NCBI GenBank assembly: GCA_024195585.1
Contig: SWBL01000001.1
Span: 124,001-188,000 of the forward strand
Direction of reading: 5' to 3'
Source of the DNA: Aureobasidium sp. EXF-3400
Taxonomy: Eukaryota > Ascomycota > Dothideomycetes > Dothideales > Saccotheciaceae
DNA length: 64,000 nucleotides
Part shown: piece after piece, positions 13,906 to 24,806 of the stretch
Layout of the letters: each line of letters starts with the position of its first letter
How positions within the stretch are numbered: the first letter of the stretch is position 1
The notes under the pieces: model-generated
Databases searched by the model: none
Told to the model about the DNA's origin: nothing
Seen by the model: the letters and a program-made list of their open reading frames with translations, nothing else
Translations under genes and position numbers: made by a program

Positions 13906-14383
13906 TTACGACAGGACTCTAGCTCTCAACTGCCTTTGCGCTTGAAATTGAGAGCCGTGCAAATATGGCCAAGAGAAAGAAGATCTCAGCCACCAACCTT
14001 CAGCTGAGGTGTAGAGCCCTGAGGGAGGTGGGAAGTGCGATGATGTGTGCCTGGGTTTGCCTTGAAGGGATGCTCTGACAAAAGAGTACTGGCTGCTGAC
14101 ATGGCTTGAGATTTTGTATCTTCCTTGTCGCCAGCCATCCTGTAAATTGCGGATAGAATCACTGGCAGTGGACGCGCTCGGTGTGTTCTTGGGCGCTGCG
14201 TCCTCTTTTGCCGCTCGGTGTCAGTGCGTATATAACAGAAAAAGACAAGAAAGAGTAAGTGGCAGATCATGTTCTGCCACACAAGACGACAAACAAAAAA
14301 GACAGGACAAGACCTGATGGGGCGTGAGAAGAGTCTCTCCATCCACACATTCTGAGTTGTTGGTCTTCGGCGTCATGTCGTCG

Positions 14384-14596
14384 GCCATTCATTCAGTTCC
14401 GTGCGAGATGAACGACGATGGGCAAACAAACATGGGACGTCTGTTCGGCGCTGCCACAAGCAAAGGACCCTCTGGCGCAGGAAAGGGCTCTGCGTTGACG
14501 TAATCAGCAGCTTCTGCTAGGTACAGGGTTGCGACTCTGGGATCACCACAAGGGTAGAAGTGCTTTGTATCCGACATCAAGCGCGTAGAGACGAAT
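14384..14596 (-). repeat. Diverged tandem duplication, copy 2
   Basis: This is the partner of 13690-13900. The minus-strand frame is open for about 63 codons and reads GDPRVATLYLAEAADYV before stopping at the same relative place as copy 1. The better-preserved frame suggests that the duplicated unit was once protein-coding. Confidence 0.6.
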
Positions 14597-14990
14597 GGTT
14601 TGTTGGAAGCTCAGACAACGGCATGCTTTCGCTTCTGTCTTGCAGATATCCATGCATCAAAGCCGAAAGGAGGAAGGACGCTGCTCCATGGGTGGCTGAT
14701 TGACAGGGAAGATGATGTCTGCTGACACAAGCCAAGATGCTGTATCTTGGTACTTTCTCCAGTTGTCTTCTGGATTGTGGGTGAGAGACTATGCAGATGA
14801 CACCTTTCTCCGTCGGAGAATTGGAACTCAGCTCAGACTTCAGAGTCCTTTCGTTCCTTCCTCGCAGATACCCGTGCAATAATAGCCAAAAGAATGGAGG
14901 AAAGACGCTTTTAAGAGGGTGGTTGGTTGGCAGGGGAGATAATGTCTGCCGACACAAGCCGAGATACTGTATGGTGCTTGTCGACAGCCA
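14597..14990 (-). repeat. About 220-bp tandem duplication, two copies
   Basis: Copies at about 14597-14760 and 14810-14990 share the plus-strand string TGTCTGCYGACACAAGCC, GGAGGAARGACGCT and a GCAGATAYCCRTGCA block, in the same order. Minus-strand frames give matching peptides such as YSILACVSRHHLPCQ and YSISACVGRHYLPCQ. This is a diverged direct duplication of unknown function. Confidence 0.6.
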
Positions 14991-15109
14991 TGCTCTCTTA
15001 GAGGCGAGGTTGGTAGAGCTGAGATCCCATGCTCCTCTTCCTCAGACTCTTCCTCGATCTCTTCCTGGGACTCCTCCTCAGCCTCCTTGCCGTGGTGCTT
15101 GCCTTTGCA

Positions 15110-15510
15110 GGGGCCAGTGCGTATATAACAAAAGAAAAAAGCAGCGAGAAACATCATCTCAACGCATGTTCCCAGAAAATAGCCAGACATATATAACAGA
15201 GAAAAATACAAAAGAGAATCACAAAAGAAACAAGGCAAGCATAGATGAGTCTGTGGGGGACAGAGACCACGACCACATATATAAGAAAAAAGACAAAAGA
15301 GACGCGCCAAAATCTGATAGCTTCAACAAGCAGGGCAGCCGGTATATAGAAACACAAGAAAGACAAAAGAGACTTGTGGGTCGTTTCCCAAGATCTTTCC
15401 AATGGGAACAAGAAAGGATGGGTGGAACATAGAAGAACAGAGACCAGCCACAGCCTGCCATGTTGTAGTGCATGATCACCACGACAAGATATATAGGCAA
15501 AAAACAAAAG
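15110..15510. repeat. Short TATATA plus A-rich tandem repeats
   Basis: Five copies of TATATA followed within about 25 bases by an A-rich block related to AAAAGACAAAAGAGAC occur at 15122, 15190, 15278, 15343 and 15490. Spacings are 68, 88, 65 and 147 (about 2 x 73). A related unit lies at 14229. On the minus strand each reads as a pyrimidine tract leading into TATATA. Confidence 0.6.
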
Positions 15511-16286
15511 AGACTCCCACCAGAGATCCCAAGCTCTTGCAAATGCCTTCCCTGAAGGACAGATGAAACAAAAGAAAGTTCACACCAAAATCCCGAGCTC
15601 TTTCTGAAGATTTCCACGAGGAAGAGATGGAGAGAGAACAAAAGAAAGGAAAAGAGACAACCACAACACAAACCTTTTGACGTGAAGAGAAGAAGGAAGG
15701 AACGAAGGAACGAAGCGGAAAAGGACGATTATATCTTGTTGGCAATCGGGAGCTATGACTGCGAACGAGAGCTTCAAAGCTATGGAGCTTTGAAGCTTTA
15801 AGCTGCAAGTCACCAACAGAAACATGCATCCCCGTGGTTACCTAGGTGTGAAGGTCGGTCTCCGTTGGTGTCTGGGAGCGGGAAGCTGCATGAAGCCGCG
15901 GTGATGAGATCTCTTGGGTTTTGCGAGATTGAAGGCTTCAACCTTGAAAGGAGGATCACGGTTTGATGTCACGAGTGTATATGGCGGCTTTTTCAGCAGA
16001 AGAAATCATTTGCATTCAGGGGGCATAGGACTTGCCTGGAAGACCCTTTTCCTCCCAAATGTTGTCTGTGTGTCAGTGCGAAGCATTAGGCTCCAGTTCT
16101 GTATGTACGAGAGCTTTGACACGGGAACGGAAGGTTGCAAACGCGGCTTCCTGCTTGCTGGGAGATATGCGGGTATGACGATTCTGAAACTGGGACATGG
16201 GAACTACGATTCTTCATGATTCTATCTGGAGCGACCACCGCCGATGTCTTGTCCGAGCTGTTATGCAAGTGTCAGCGAGATCCCAA

Positions 16287-17246
16287 TTATGCACAGTTCA
16301 TGTTCGAACTCACTCTGTAACCACTGATTTTCTCCCACTCGACCTTTTGACGGGTGACGGGAAGCTGTCTTCGCAGACCCTTGAAGGCACCCTCATTGAG
16401 TTTTGTGAAAGCCTGATTGACTTCTGTCTGGTAGCTCTTCTCGATCTTTGCGATTTCGCGAACGGCGTCGCTGGCGTTGGAGATGGAGACGGGCTTGGAG
16501 GTTTGGAGGCGTACGTTGCCGTCTTCGTAGTAGTGAACATCGATGCTGATGGTACCTGAGAGGGAGGAGCTTGAGGGAGAGAAGAGGTAGTGTGCTCGCC
16601 AACGGCCGTTCCTGTGCACTTCATCTTAGCTATGTGCTCCTGAGAAATTGAGATCGGAATAAAGCATGCGTACCAGAAGTTGTTGGGGCTGTACTTGTTG
16701 CTGACGAGTACGAGGGCAACCTTGGAGTCATTCTCGGCTGGGAAGGCACCAACTGTGGCAGAAGGGTAGTGTTCATCGGCGTGAGCGCGGAGGGCCTTGT
16801 TGAGCTTCTGGATCAAGTCGGCGTTCTGGCTGTCGAGAGAGTGGCTCTGAGCGTTCGAGACCTTCTGCTCGAGAGGGTCGAAATCGAAGGCTGTGTTGGT
16901 TGCACTGTCGTAGTAGCGGTTGTTTCCTAGGCTGTTGTATGCGCTGACTAGCACACTGCCGCTGCTGCCCGGGAGCTTGACTGTACTGAATTGTGTCTCG
17001 TGGTATTTTGTGATGGCAGGGGAGATCTTGGAAACCAGACTTGACTCGGTCAGGGCCTTGATGTCTAGAGGATCGCGTAAGTGTTGGGTGCGAGTGGTGA
17101 GGGGGCCGCTGTGTGTATACCGGTTAAGACATTGGACAGCTATCAGGAGTCAGCTTTTGTATCATGCACACTCGATTTTCAGAACTGGATACCTCGCCTG
17201 GGGGAGCATCCTCGACAAACGAAGAAGCGATCTGTGTTGACGACAT
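16287..17246 (-). CDS. cap1: F-actin-capping protein subunit alpha
   Basis: The alpha subunit forms a heterodimer with the beta subunit and caps the barbed ends of actin filaments, limiting growth at cortical patches. Exons are 17246-17193, 17139-17121, 17064-16674 and 16611-16287, giving about 262 residues, the usual family length. The start MSSTQIASSFVEDAPPGE matches fungal CapA N-termini. The middle contains TVKLPGSSGSVLVSAYN. The C-terminal half carries the family signature NNFWNGRWR, which is re-formed across the third intron. Introns of 53, 56 and 62 nt all have GT-AG ends. The second exon is only 19 nt, so automated gene finders could miss it. The identification rests on several family-specific blocks and is firm. 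Confidence 0.93.
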
Positions 17247-17727
17247 GTTTGGTTTGGTTGTGTGTATGCAATTGCGACTCGCATGAACGCGGCCGCCGAT
17301 GATGCTTGAGGTCGCGCCTCGGGGGTCTTGCGGGGAAGGTGCGCCGAGCCGCTCTTGTCCGTTCCACCACCCTGTCCTCCACGGTTTCTCGCACCAACAC
17401 TTGCATTTCGAGTGATTTAGTAGTCATCGCATATTTGATATGTGGAAATACTTCTAATGTCAATGGTATCGCTATTGAAACATTCCTTGGGCAAATGTTG
17501 CTGCTTTGCTACTTCTTCGAATGTTGGCTGAGATGCTACAGCTGACCAACTTCTGGGGGACCATGAGCCTCACAAAAGTTACGACTTGCTCCAACAATCG
17601 TACGCATTGATAAAAGAAGCAGGTTGTGCTCTTCTGCTTGATCATTTTTGCCTTCTATGGTACATATTTGTCATGCCATTTCGCCTTGCCATCATGCATT
17701 AATGTCTTCTCTACCCATTTGAATCAA
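17247..17727. other. Intergenic region, cap1 promoter and rpn7 3' side
   Basis: 481 bp between two minus-strand genes. It should hold the cap1 promoter and the rpn7 transcript end. I see no ORF or RNA gene worth calling. Confidence 0.6.
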
Positions 17728-19348
17728 TCAAGTTCTCTCGCTACCACGCAGTCTGACGACCTGGCCATACTTCTGCAACTTGGTGATGAGCTGATCACCC
17801 TGCTTGACGACATCGGTGTATCTGAGGCGAACGTTAGTCATCTATTCGAAAGTGGATTCCACAAACAACTTACTGCTTGTTCTTGTCACCAGCACGTTGT
17901 GTTTCAATGACACCCTTGACGCGATCGATTGTGCAAGGAAGACGCTGACTAGCAATGAAAGGTGCCAGATCACGGTCCAGCCAATCGACACTGACACCAA
18001 AGCTCTGAGCCATGCTCTCCAGACCCACAACCTTGTAACTTTGCAGCAACTGCGCGTAGGCACGCAGACGCATCTCCTTGACATACCAGCGACGGTGTTC
18101 GTAGAGGTAACGATCTTGAGCAAGGAATTGAGTCTCGACTGAGCTGAGGGCGCGGAAGAAGTTTTGGTAGTGGCCAGAGTAGAGGGAGCGGATCATCTGA
18201 GCGAGGGGGGAGAAGTCAATCTCTGGCTCGGCCTGTTCTTGCTCGGCGGAACCTGAGTTCAAGGTGGTAAGATTGACGACGGCTGGTTTAGGAGTGGCCG
18301 ATGATGTGGTGTCAACATCCATGGCGCTAGCGTCGGTACCGGCAGAAGGGTTTGCAGAGACAGCACCTGACAGACCAGCAAGTCTTTCATTGCTGTCTTC
18401 GGAGCCAACAATGGCGCGAATCTCGGGAGCGTCAACGACACGCGACTTGAAGTCGCGGCGGGGGAGAGCCACACTTCCGGCGAGGACGGCGTAGATGACG
18501 AGGTTGCTGTATGAGCAGAGCTCGGTGGCGGTGAAGGTGCTGAGCGAGTCAAGGAGGAGAGGAGCGGCGGCAGCATGAGAGCGGATGGTGATGAGGTGAA
18601 GACCTTGGTAGGCTTTTAGGCGGTTGCGACGGTCCTGCGATACATGTTAGATGTGCTTGTTCTTGCGAAACGATAAATTGCGACATACCCAGTCACCACC
18701 AGATTCGACCAAGGCTGAACAGCGCTCAACGCTCTTCTTGACCAGAGTCTTGTCGTCGAAGAACATGGCGATGCGGATGATGGCCAGAACAATGTCGATC
18801 TTGGATGCCAGGATACCAGTCTTTTCCATCAACTTCTCGAAAGCTTCAAGAGCCTTTTCCTTGTCACCGATACGAGCATACAGCTCTGCGCGCTTGCCAC
18901 GGGCAGCGTTGACTTCGCTATCGCCTTCGCGCTCGGCAGCTTCGTCCTCCTCTTTCTGGATAGCGGCCAGCTCTTCATCGTTCTCGCGCTTCATCGACTC
19001 GTACAGCTTTTCGTCCCAAGGCAAGTCTGCTCCTTTGGTGTGTTTGAGGCCGCCGAGAACACCGATGATGCTCGTTGTGTTGATGCTGGATGTTCTTCGT
19101 AGCGATGGCACGGGCGAGGATGATGAGGTCTTCTGGCTGGAACCAGACTCTCCGGAGGCGTTCAGCTTTCCAGTCTGGGGATGTGCGAGATAATGGTACA
19201 AAGGAGCCATCTTGTGCTCTCGGATAGCATCTTGGAGAGTTGTGAGGGATGATTGTTTCGCTGAGGACGCAGCAGAGGGCGAGGCGAGGGTGAAGACAGA
19301 CTGGGCCAGTCTGAGGTCGGGGAACTTCATGTACTGCGGGTCACCCAT
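17728..19348 (-). CDS. rpn7: 26S proteasome regulatory subunit RPN7
   Basis: RPN7 is a PCI-domain subunit of the 19S lid, needed for lid integrity and degradation of ubiquitylated proteins. Exons are 19348-18689, 18634-17874 and 17821-17728, with introns of 54 and 52 nt, giving 504 residues. The N-terminus starts MGDPQYMKFPDLRLAQ. Helical TPR-like repeats follow, with KRAELYARIGDKEKALEAF, then the PCI region near residues 330-470. The C-terminus, restored by the last intron, reads YTDVVKQGDQLITKLQKYG and RGSERT, typical of RPN7. A Ser-rich segment at about 60-90 and an acidic/Ala-rich segment at about 290-330 look like lineage-specific insertions. Confidence 0.93.
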
Positions 19349-19871
19349 GTTGGCGGTATTGAATGGGTAGACGGGCGGTGGAAGGAGTGGATGGAGGGAG
19401 AGTCGCGTGTGTTTCGAGAGTTGATTGTGAGTGTTTGATGGCGACGGCGATGATGATGATGCTGGAGCTTCCCAATCAGACTCGCCATGTCCGTGCGCTA
19501 TGAGACGCCGGCCAGCTTCACCGAGCCCCGATCATTTCACTCAAGTCATCTGCTATCATTCGCACCTTCCTTCTGGGTTATTCCTGTCTTCACTGATACT
19601 GACATTGCTAACTGTGATTCTTGAGCTACTTCCTCGTCTACCAATCCAGACAACCATTTGGTCGTTCCTTCCGAAAAGTGACATTGCTTTAGTTCAGCTC
19701 TTGGCGGCGTCTATTGCTATTCTCGAGCGTCACAACGTTGCTATTCAGACTTCTCCATAGCCAAATCACAGAAAGACCGTCGTCAGACATCTTTTCCCTT
19801 GAACTCGGCAAATCATCATATCGAACCACCAACCTTTTCCTTGAGCAACACATCTTTCACCAGACGGCACA
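19349..19871. promoter_or_regulatory. Divergent promoter between rpn7 and the cap methyltransferase
   Basis: 523 bp separating divergently transcribed genes, so it should contain both promoters. The plus-side leader just before 19872 is pyrimidine/CA-rich, ending CGGCACAATG. No clear TATA box is seen on either side. Confidence 0.5.
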
Positions 19872-21596
19872 ATGCCTCGTCAACCCCAGGACTCGAGCAG
19901 AGGACGCCGCAGTCCACCTACCGAATCTCCCGTTCCCGAATCAGACCAATACCAAAAGCCATCTCGTAAACGCATAAGAGAGGCCGACCTTCCCTCGAGT
20001 CGAGCTCCCAAACGCCAACGCAGTCCTCTCACTAGCAGCACTCGTCGCGACGAACCCGACCCGCCCTCTCCTCCCCGTTCTCCCCCACGAAAGCGTCCTG
20101 GTGCTTCATCCCGAATCAGTGTCGCTGCCAGACAAGCTGCCGAGCAAAAGAGACTGCAACGTGAAGAGGAGGAGCGTAAGCAGGTACAACAGAACAGAGC
20201 GACTGCTCCCACGGATCTTGTTGCTGCCCATTACAATGCCGTCCCAGAAAGAGGTAGAGACTGGAGAAGATCAGAGTCTAAGATTCAAGGCTTGCGCTCC
20301 CTCAACAACTGGGTCAAGTCATGCATGATCCAAAAGTTCTCGCCGTCAGAAGACAGGGATCATCGTCCTATTGTCCTCGACATGGGCTGTGGTAAGGGTG
20401 GTGATTTGCAAAAATGGCAGTCTGCTCCTCAAACACCGCGTCTCTATGTCGGTGTCGACCCGGCCGATGTTTCTATCGACCAAGCAAGAGGCAGATATGT
20501 CGAGATGCAACGACGAAGGAGAGGACCCAGAAACGCCAAACACCTGGAAGCTCACTTCTTCGCCCAAGACGCTTTCGGTGTCAGTCTGGCAAACATTCCC
20601 ATAGTACGGGAGGTTGGTTTCGACCCTCACGCCGGTCCAGACACCACTGGTGCCATCACTGCTCGCTTCTCGCAAGGTGGCTTCGACGTTGTCTCGATGA
20701 TGTTCTGCTTGCATTACTCTTACGAGAGTGAAGAGAAGGCCAGAGGTATGCTCAAGAACGTTGCCGGCGCTTTGAAGAAGGGCGGACGCTTCCTTGGTGT
20801 CATGCCAAACTCGGATGTAATCCGGAGGAAAATTGAACAGCACATGAAAGGTGGCGTGAAGCCCTCGGAAGCGACGAAAGAAGACTCACCGCCAGCCGGT
20901 CTGAACTACGACGATGACGACGACTGGGACCCGGAAAAGCCCTCTGGAGCCGCTGGAGCTACTGGCAACGATGAATGGAATCCCGAGCAAAGTCTCGACC
21001 CACATCTTCAGAACGACGAAGACGATTGGGATCCGGAGAAGCCTCTTCAAGCCCCTCAGGTCGCCAATGGTACCGACAACGACGATGACTGGGACCCAGA
21101 AAAGAGCTTGCAACCCACAGTGAATGGAACCGCCGACAATGACGACTGGAACCCAGAAGCCCCAATTGACAACGCAGTCGCTGGTGAAGAAAAGCCGAAA
21201 CCCATTATCAAAGCCCCTGCCCTCCCAACCGAGCCCCTAGAATGGGGAAACTCCATCTACAAAGTCAAATTCCCAGACTCGCAACCCCTTCCCTTCGACG
21301 GCGTCTTCCGACCCCCTTTCGGGTGGAAATACTTCTACTACCTCGAAGAAGCCGTCGACGTTCCCGAGTTCGTTGTTCCTTGGGAGGGTTTCCGTGCTCT
21401 GGCTGAAGAGTATGGTTTGGAATTGATGTACCGTAAACCTTTCCCAGAAGTTTGGGAAGATGAGAAGGATGATTATGAACTTGGGCCCCTGAGTGAGCGT
21501 ATGAGGGTCAAGGATAGACAAGGCAGGTTTTTGGGTACGAAGGAGGAGATGGAAGCCGCTGGGTTCTATCACGCCTTCTGCTTTTACAAGATTTAG
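19872..21596 (+). CDS. abd1: mRNA cap guanine-N7 methyltransferase (Abd1 family)
   Basis: It methylates the N7 of the cap guanosine using S-adenosylmethionine in the nucleus. The single exon encodes 574 residues. The basic, Pro/Arg-rich N-terminus (1-130) is likely disordered. The SAM-binding motif VLDMGCGKGGDLQKW lies near residue 170, and DVVSMMFCLHYSYES follows near 275. The C-terminal fold resumes with WGNSIYKVKF near 456 and DVPEFVVPWEGF. Between about 340 and 440 lies an acidic insert with five copies of a [DE]W[DN]PE motif (first Trp about 352, last about 426), placed where Abd1/RNMT normally have a short loop. The family call is firm; the role of the insert is unknown. Confidence 0.93.
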   Translation: MPRQPQDSSRGRRSPPTESPVPESDQYQKPSRKRIREADLPSSRAPKRQRSPLTSSTRRDEPDPPSPPRSPPRKRPGASSRISVAARQAAEQKRLQREEEERKQVQQNRATAPTDLVAAHYNAVPERGRDWRRSESKIQGLRSLNNWVKSCMIQKFSPSEDRDHRPIVLDMGCGKGGDLQKWQSAPQTPRLYVGVDPADVSIDQARGRYVEMQRRRRGPRNAKHLEAHFFAQDAFGVSLANIPIVREVGFDPHAGPDTTGAITARFSQGGFDVVSMMFCLHYSYESEEKARGMLKNVAGALKKGGRFLGVMPNSDVIRRKIEQHMKGGVKPSEATKEDSPPAGLNYDDDDDWDPEKPSGAAGATGNDEWNPEQSLDPHLQNDEDDWDPEKPLQAPQVANGTDNDDDWDPEKSLQPTVNGTADNDDWNPEAPIDNAVAGEEKPKPIIKAPALPTEPLEWGNSIYKVKFPDSQPLPFDGVFRPPFGWKYFYYLEEAVDVPEFVVPWEGFRALAEEYGLELMYRKPFPEVWEDEKDDYELGPLSERMRVKDRQGRFLGTKEEMEAAGFYHAFCFYKI

Positions 21597-23071
21597 AAGA
21601 GGTCTTCGTATACTGCTGGACTGCATAGGCAGTTTGGGGTTTGATGAGCATTCTTGTATCTACAGCGAGGGCTCTGATAAGTCAAGCACAACGCAAGATC
21701 ATTTCTCCTTCTCTGTGTCTTTGCGTCTGCAAGGCTTAGAGCTATATTGCAATGTATCACGATTCCTTAAACACTGACACATCATGGCGTGTCAGCCTAT
21801 ATCCTTCTAGCACCGAGCTCTAGCACGGAGCAGGATGCTCGATCTTCTGGTGCCTATGTTGAATCCAACTGTAGACCTGCTTCTTTGCCACGATTTTGGT
21901 GTAGTCCTGTTTGCTTCAAAGTCTATCTTTGCTTTCCTTTGCTTTCTTCTTTAAATCGTGTCTTTGGCTCTTGCCGCTAAAAGTACACTTCTTTTGCTGA
22001 TTGATCGATAGATAGATATATTTATCCTTCTCCTGTCTTATCCTCCGCCAATCTGTCTTTTCTCTTTTCTCTCTTCTGCTCTCCCCTATCTTCCTGCTAA
22101 TTCATAGATCAATTTGTGATAGAGAGCTGTAAGCTTTTTGCGCTGGTTGTTCTCCTGTAGAACAGCTACATCAGCAGCTGAAAGTTGTAATGGACTTGTA
22201 TAGTGTTATTACCTTTAGCTATTAATCAAGACACTTGGAAACATATCAAGCAGTTGACAATGAGGGAAATAGCGTACTGCTGATACTGACAAGATCAAAC
22301 AAGGATAACCAGATAAAGCCATTAGAGAGATTGGCGAATCGTCTAGATGTCTGGTGATGGTTTACACTATTAAAGGGAGGTTTTGAGAAGTGGTCACTTC
22401 TAGTGCAGAAGTGCCACTATTATAGCCATAGAGAAGGAGAAGAATCGCATTGTGGTACATGCACTTGGAAAATACTTTTTATCAGAGAGTAGAGGGGTTT
22501 TATTTAAAAGGAGAAGAGACGAGACAGTTTGGTTTACCCGATCACTATAAGTGGCTGAATATAAACATGAGGTAAGAGCAACAAGACACACTAGGAGTTT
22601 AAAAGAGGGAGGGATTAGTAAGACGAGATGGTATAGGAGGTAGAGATCAGAGACGAAGAGTGACGATAGAGAGAGACGAAGCAAACATAAGAGCACGGAG
22701 AAATCGATGGTTAAAGTGCCTATGGTATTAGTTTCAGCATTATAAGTAGCTATGTTAGAGAGACGGGCGAGTATGTTAACATTGCGGTTTTGGATATCTT
22801 AGTAATCGGGCACTCGTTTACTATCGTTAGTGTCACGTAGCATAGATAGGGTGGAATAAAAGCCTTAATAATAATTACATCTATAAGGAAGAACAAGAAT
22901 GCTAGGGTGGTAGCGTTACTAGTGAATTACTCGTACGAGCAGCAATGTACGAAAGGTGGAGTGAAGTCTGCTTATAGACTCTGTTGCCATATGATCTATC
23001 CTTTACCTCTATGATATCCCAAGCGATACAGCACTGAAAACACAACAACATCATACCCACCTCCCTCTTGC
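21597..23071. other. AT-rich gene-free spacer
   Basis: Almost 1.5 kb with no credible gene. It contains a pyrimidine-rich tract at about 22020-22110 and an AT-rich, purine-biased stretch at about 22200-22960. Its base composition is clearly poorer in GC than the flanking genes. It may be a decayed repeat, but no terminal repeats were seen. Confidence 0.55.
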
Positions 23072-24806
23072 CTACTTCCTACTCAACTTATTATGCAGCG
23101 TATGTTCCTTCATAAACAACCCCACCACCCCCGCCAACCCAGCCAACACAACAACAACAATCCACACACCCCTCAAACTCTCAATATAAGTCTCCTTAAC
23201 ACCATTTTCCCATCCATCCGGCAAGAAAGAAATATCACCCACATCATCTCTGATTCGCCCAATAATGCCTTCTGCATCAGGTAAATGTCCAAACCTTGCA
23301 TTCAAGCCTGCGGAAAGTTTATTCTGAAATACGGCAGAGGCGATGGTGATACCGATTGTGCTGCCGGTGGAGCGGAAAGCGTAGGAGGCAGAGGTAATGA
23401 CGGCTTGATGTTCGTGGCCGACTGCGGAGAGCAGAGCGAGGAGAGTTACTGTTAACATAGCGCCATAGGCAGTTCCAGAGATGAAGAGCCATACAAAGGG
23501 GAGAACGCCATTGACACCTGCGTCGAAGGTTGTTGCAATGAGAATGGCGGCGGCGATGTAGAGTGTAAGCGCAAAAGTAGACAGCCAGTAGTATTTTCCT
23601 GTTGCGCGCATGAGGACGCCAGCACCGAGGGATCCAAAGGCAGTGCCGATGGATTGAGGTACCAAGCGTGTTCCGGCTGCTGTAGCAGAAAGACCCTGGA
23701 CAATCTGGAAGTAAATAGGTACGTAGTAGAAGAGTGCGTAGACAGCCATTGTCAAGAACCAGTTAGTCAGGCATGCTGAAGCCACAGTGCGGTGAAGCAG
23801 TAGACGGATGGGAATAACAGGTTCCTTAGCAACTCTGTCTTCAACGTAGACGAATGCCACCAACGCCAGTCCAGAGAGCGGTAGACTGACGTAAACCAGA
23901 GGGTGATTCCAGGGGACAATGTTACCTCCACTGTTAAGACCAAGCAATAGCAAAACCAGAGCCGTACACAACGTAACAGCACCCAGAAAATCAACCCTCT
24001 TGATCTTCTCAGTCGCATTCCCCTCCTTAACAGGAATATCCACAAAGAACCAACCCAGTAATCCAGCAATAACGATAAACGGCACTTGAACGTAAAACGC
24101 CCAGCGCCAATTTAGTTTATCGTTCATCAAGCCACCGAAAATGCCTCCTAGTCCCATTCCAGTTCCATAGATCAGATTAGCAAAACCCTGCCAGAGACCT
24201 CGTTTTCTGAGGGGGATTAGATCACTAGCGATAAAGGTTGAGATGGTGTTGAGACATCCTCCTCCAGTGCCAGCTACCACACGACCTAGAATCATCATGG
24301 GAGCGTTTTGAGCCAAACCGCAGATTAATGTTCCGATGGCGAAGAAGGTGCTTGCAAACACAATACCAGCTCTTCTTCCATAGATGTCGGACATTTTTCC
24401 CGAGAGAGGTTGGATAGCGGCATTGGCGATGAGGTATCCGGTAGCAATCCAAGAGAGCAGAGTAGACGAGTGGAAGTTTCGGCTGATCGGGGAAGCAAGA
24501 GTGGCTACGACGGTTGAATCTATCAGACAGCAATGGTTAGTGTCTGAGAGGTGGATAGAGGTATTAAGCACACTCACCCATAGCAGCCCAGAAGGAACCG
24601 GTCCATAGACACATCATAATGACTATGACCTTTGTGGACGTGGGCTCATCAACCACGTCCGCATCGCCATCTTCCTCTTCTCCTTCAATACGTCTGTCAA
24701 TCGTGCCATGATCGGGATGTTCGGCGTCCAGTAGAGGTCGTTGTTCATCGTCGTCCAGTGGTGATGGTGGAAGCACCGTGATGCTATCTCGTCCTGCCGC
24801 CATCAT
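23072..24806 (-). CDS. MFS transporter, 14-TM DHA2/Vba-like
   Basis: A major facilitator superfamily transporter, probably a proton antiporter on the vacuolar or plasma membrane. Exons are 24806-24578 and 24519-23072 (58-nt intron), giving 558 residues. The acidic cytoplasmic N-terminus contains EQRPLL, a possible dileucine vacuolar sorting signal. About 14 hydrophobic segments follow. Signature motifs include GKMSDIYGRRAGIVF (motif A), GRVVAGTGGGCLNTIS and RKRGLWQGFANLIYGTG, which are typical of fungal Vba-type basic amino acid and multidrug exporters. Substrate cannot be assigned from sequence. The first-exon ATG is chosen because splicing restores the first membrane segment, FWAAMDSTVVATL. 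Confidence 0.9.

Larger units (their letters stand above)
1..15800 (-). other. Unresolved TATATA-rich left arm with minus-strand coding-like segments
   Basis: No complete gene can be assembled here. Coding-like stretches of about 60-180 codons, with C-rich third positions, occur almost exclusively on the minus strand, but the open frame changes every few hundred bases. Nineteen TATATA motifs occur in about 15.5 kb (near 1077, 1323, 2943, 4001, 5796, 7695, 8247, 8566, 8653, 9536, 10428, 12445, 12776, 14229, 15122, 15190, 15278, 15343 and 15490), far more than in the remaining 48 kb. They often sit where one open frame gives way to another. Some look like intron 3' ends on the minus strand, for example TATATACAG at 8244-8252 and 9532-9540. 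It may be one or several intron-rich genes of an unknown family, or a decayed gene array; the sequence alone does not decide. Confidence 0.5.

Noticed and set aside
14791..15432. Plus-strand 213-codon open frame, Lys/Arg-rich at its end
   Set aside because: It runs through the A-rich repeat array, which is read as Lys/Arg/Glu codons; the composition follows the repeat and the minus strand shows the duplicated coding-like pattern.
21597..23071. Possible transposable element in the AT-rich spacer
   Set aside because: No terminal repeats, target duplication or transposase-like frame could be found.
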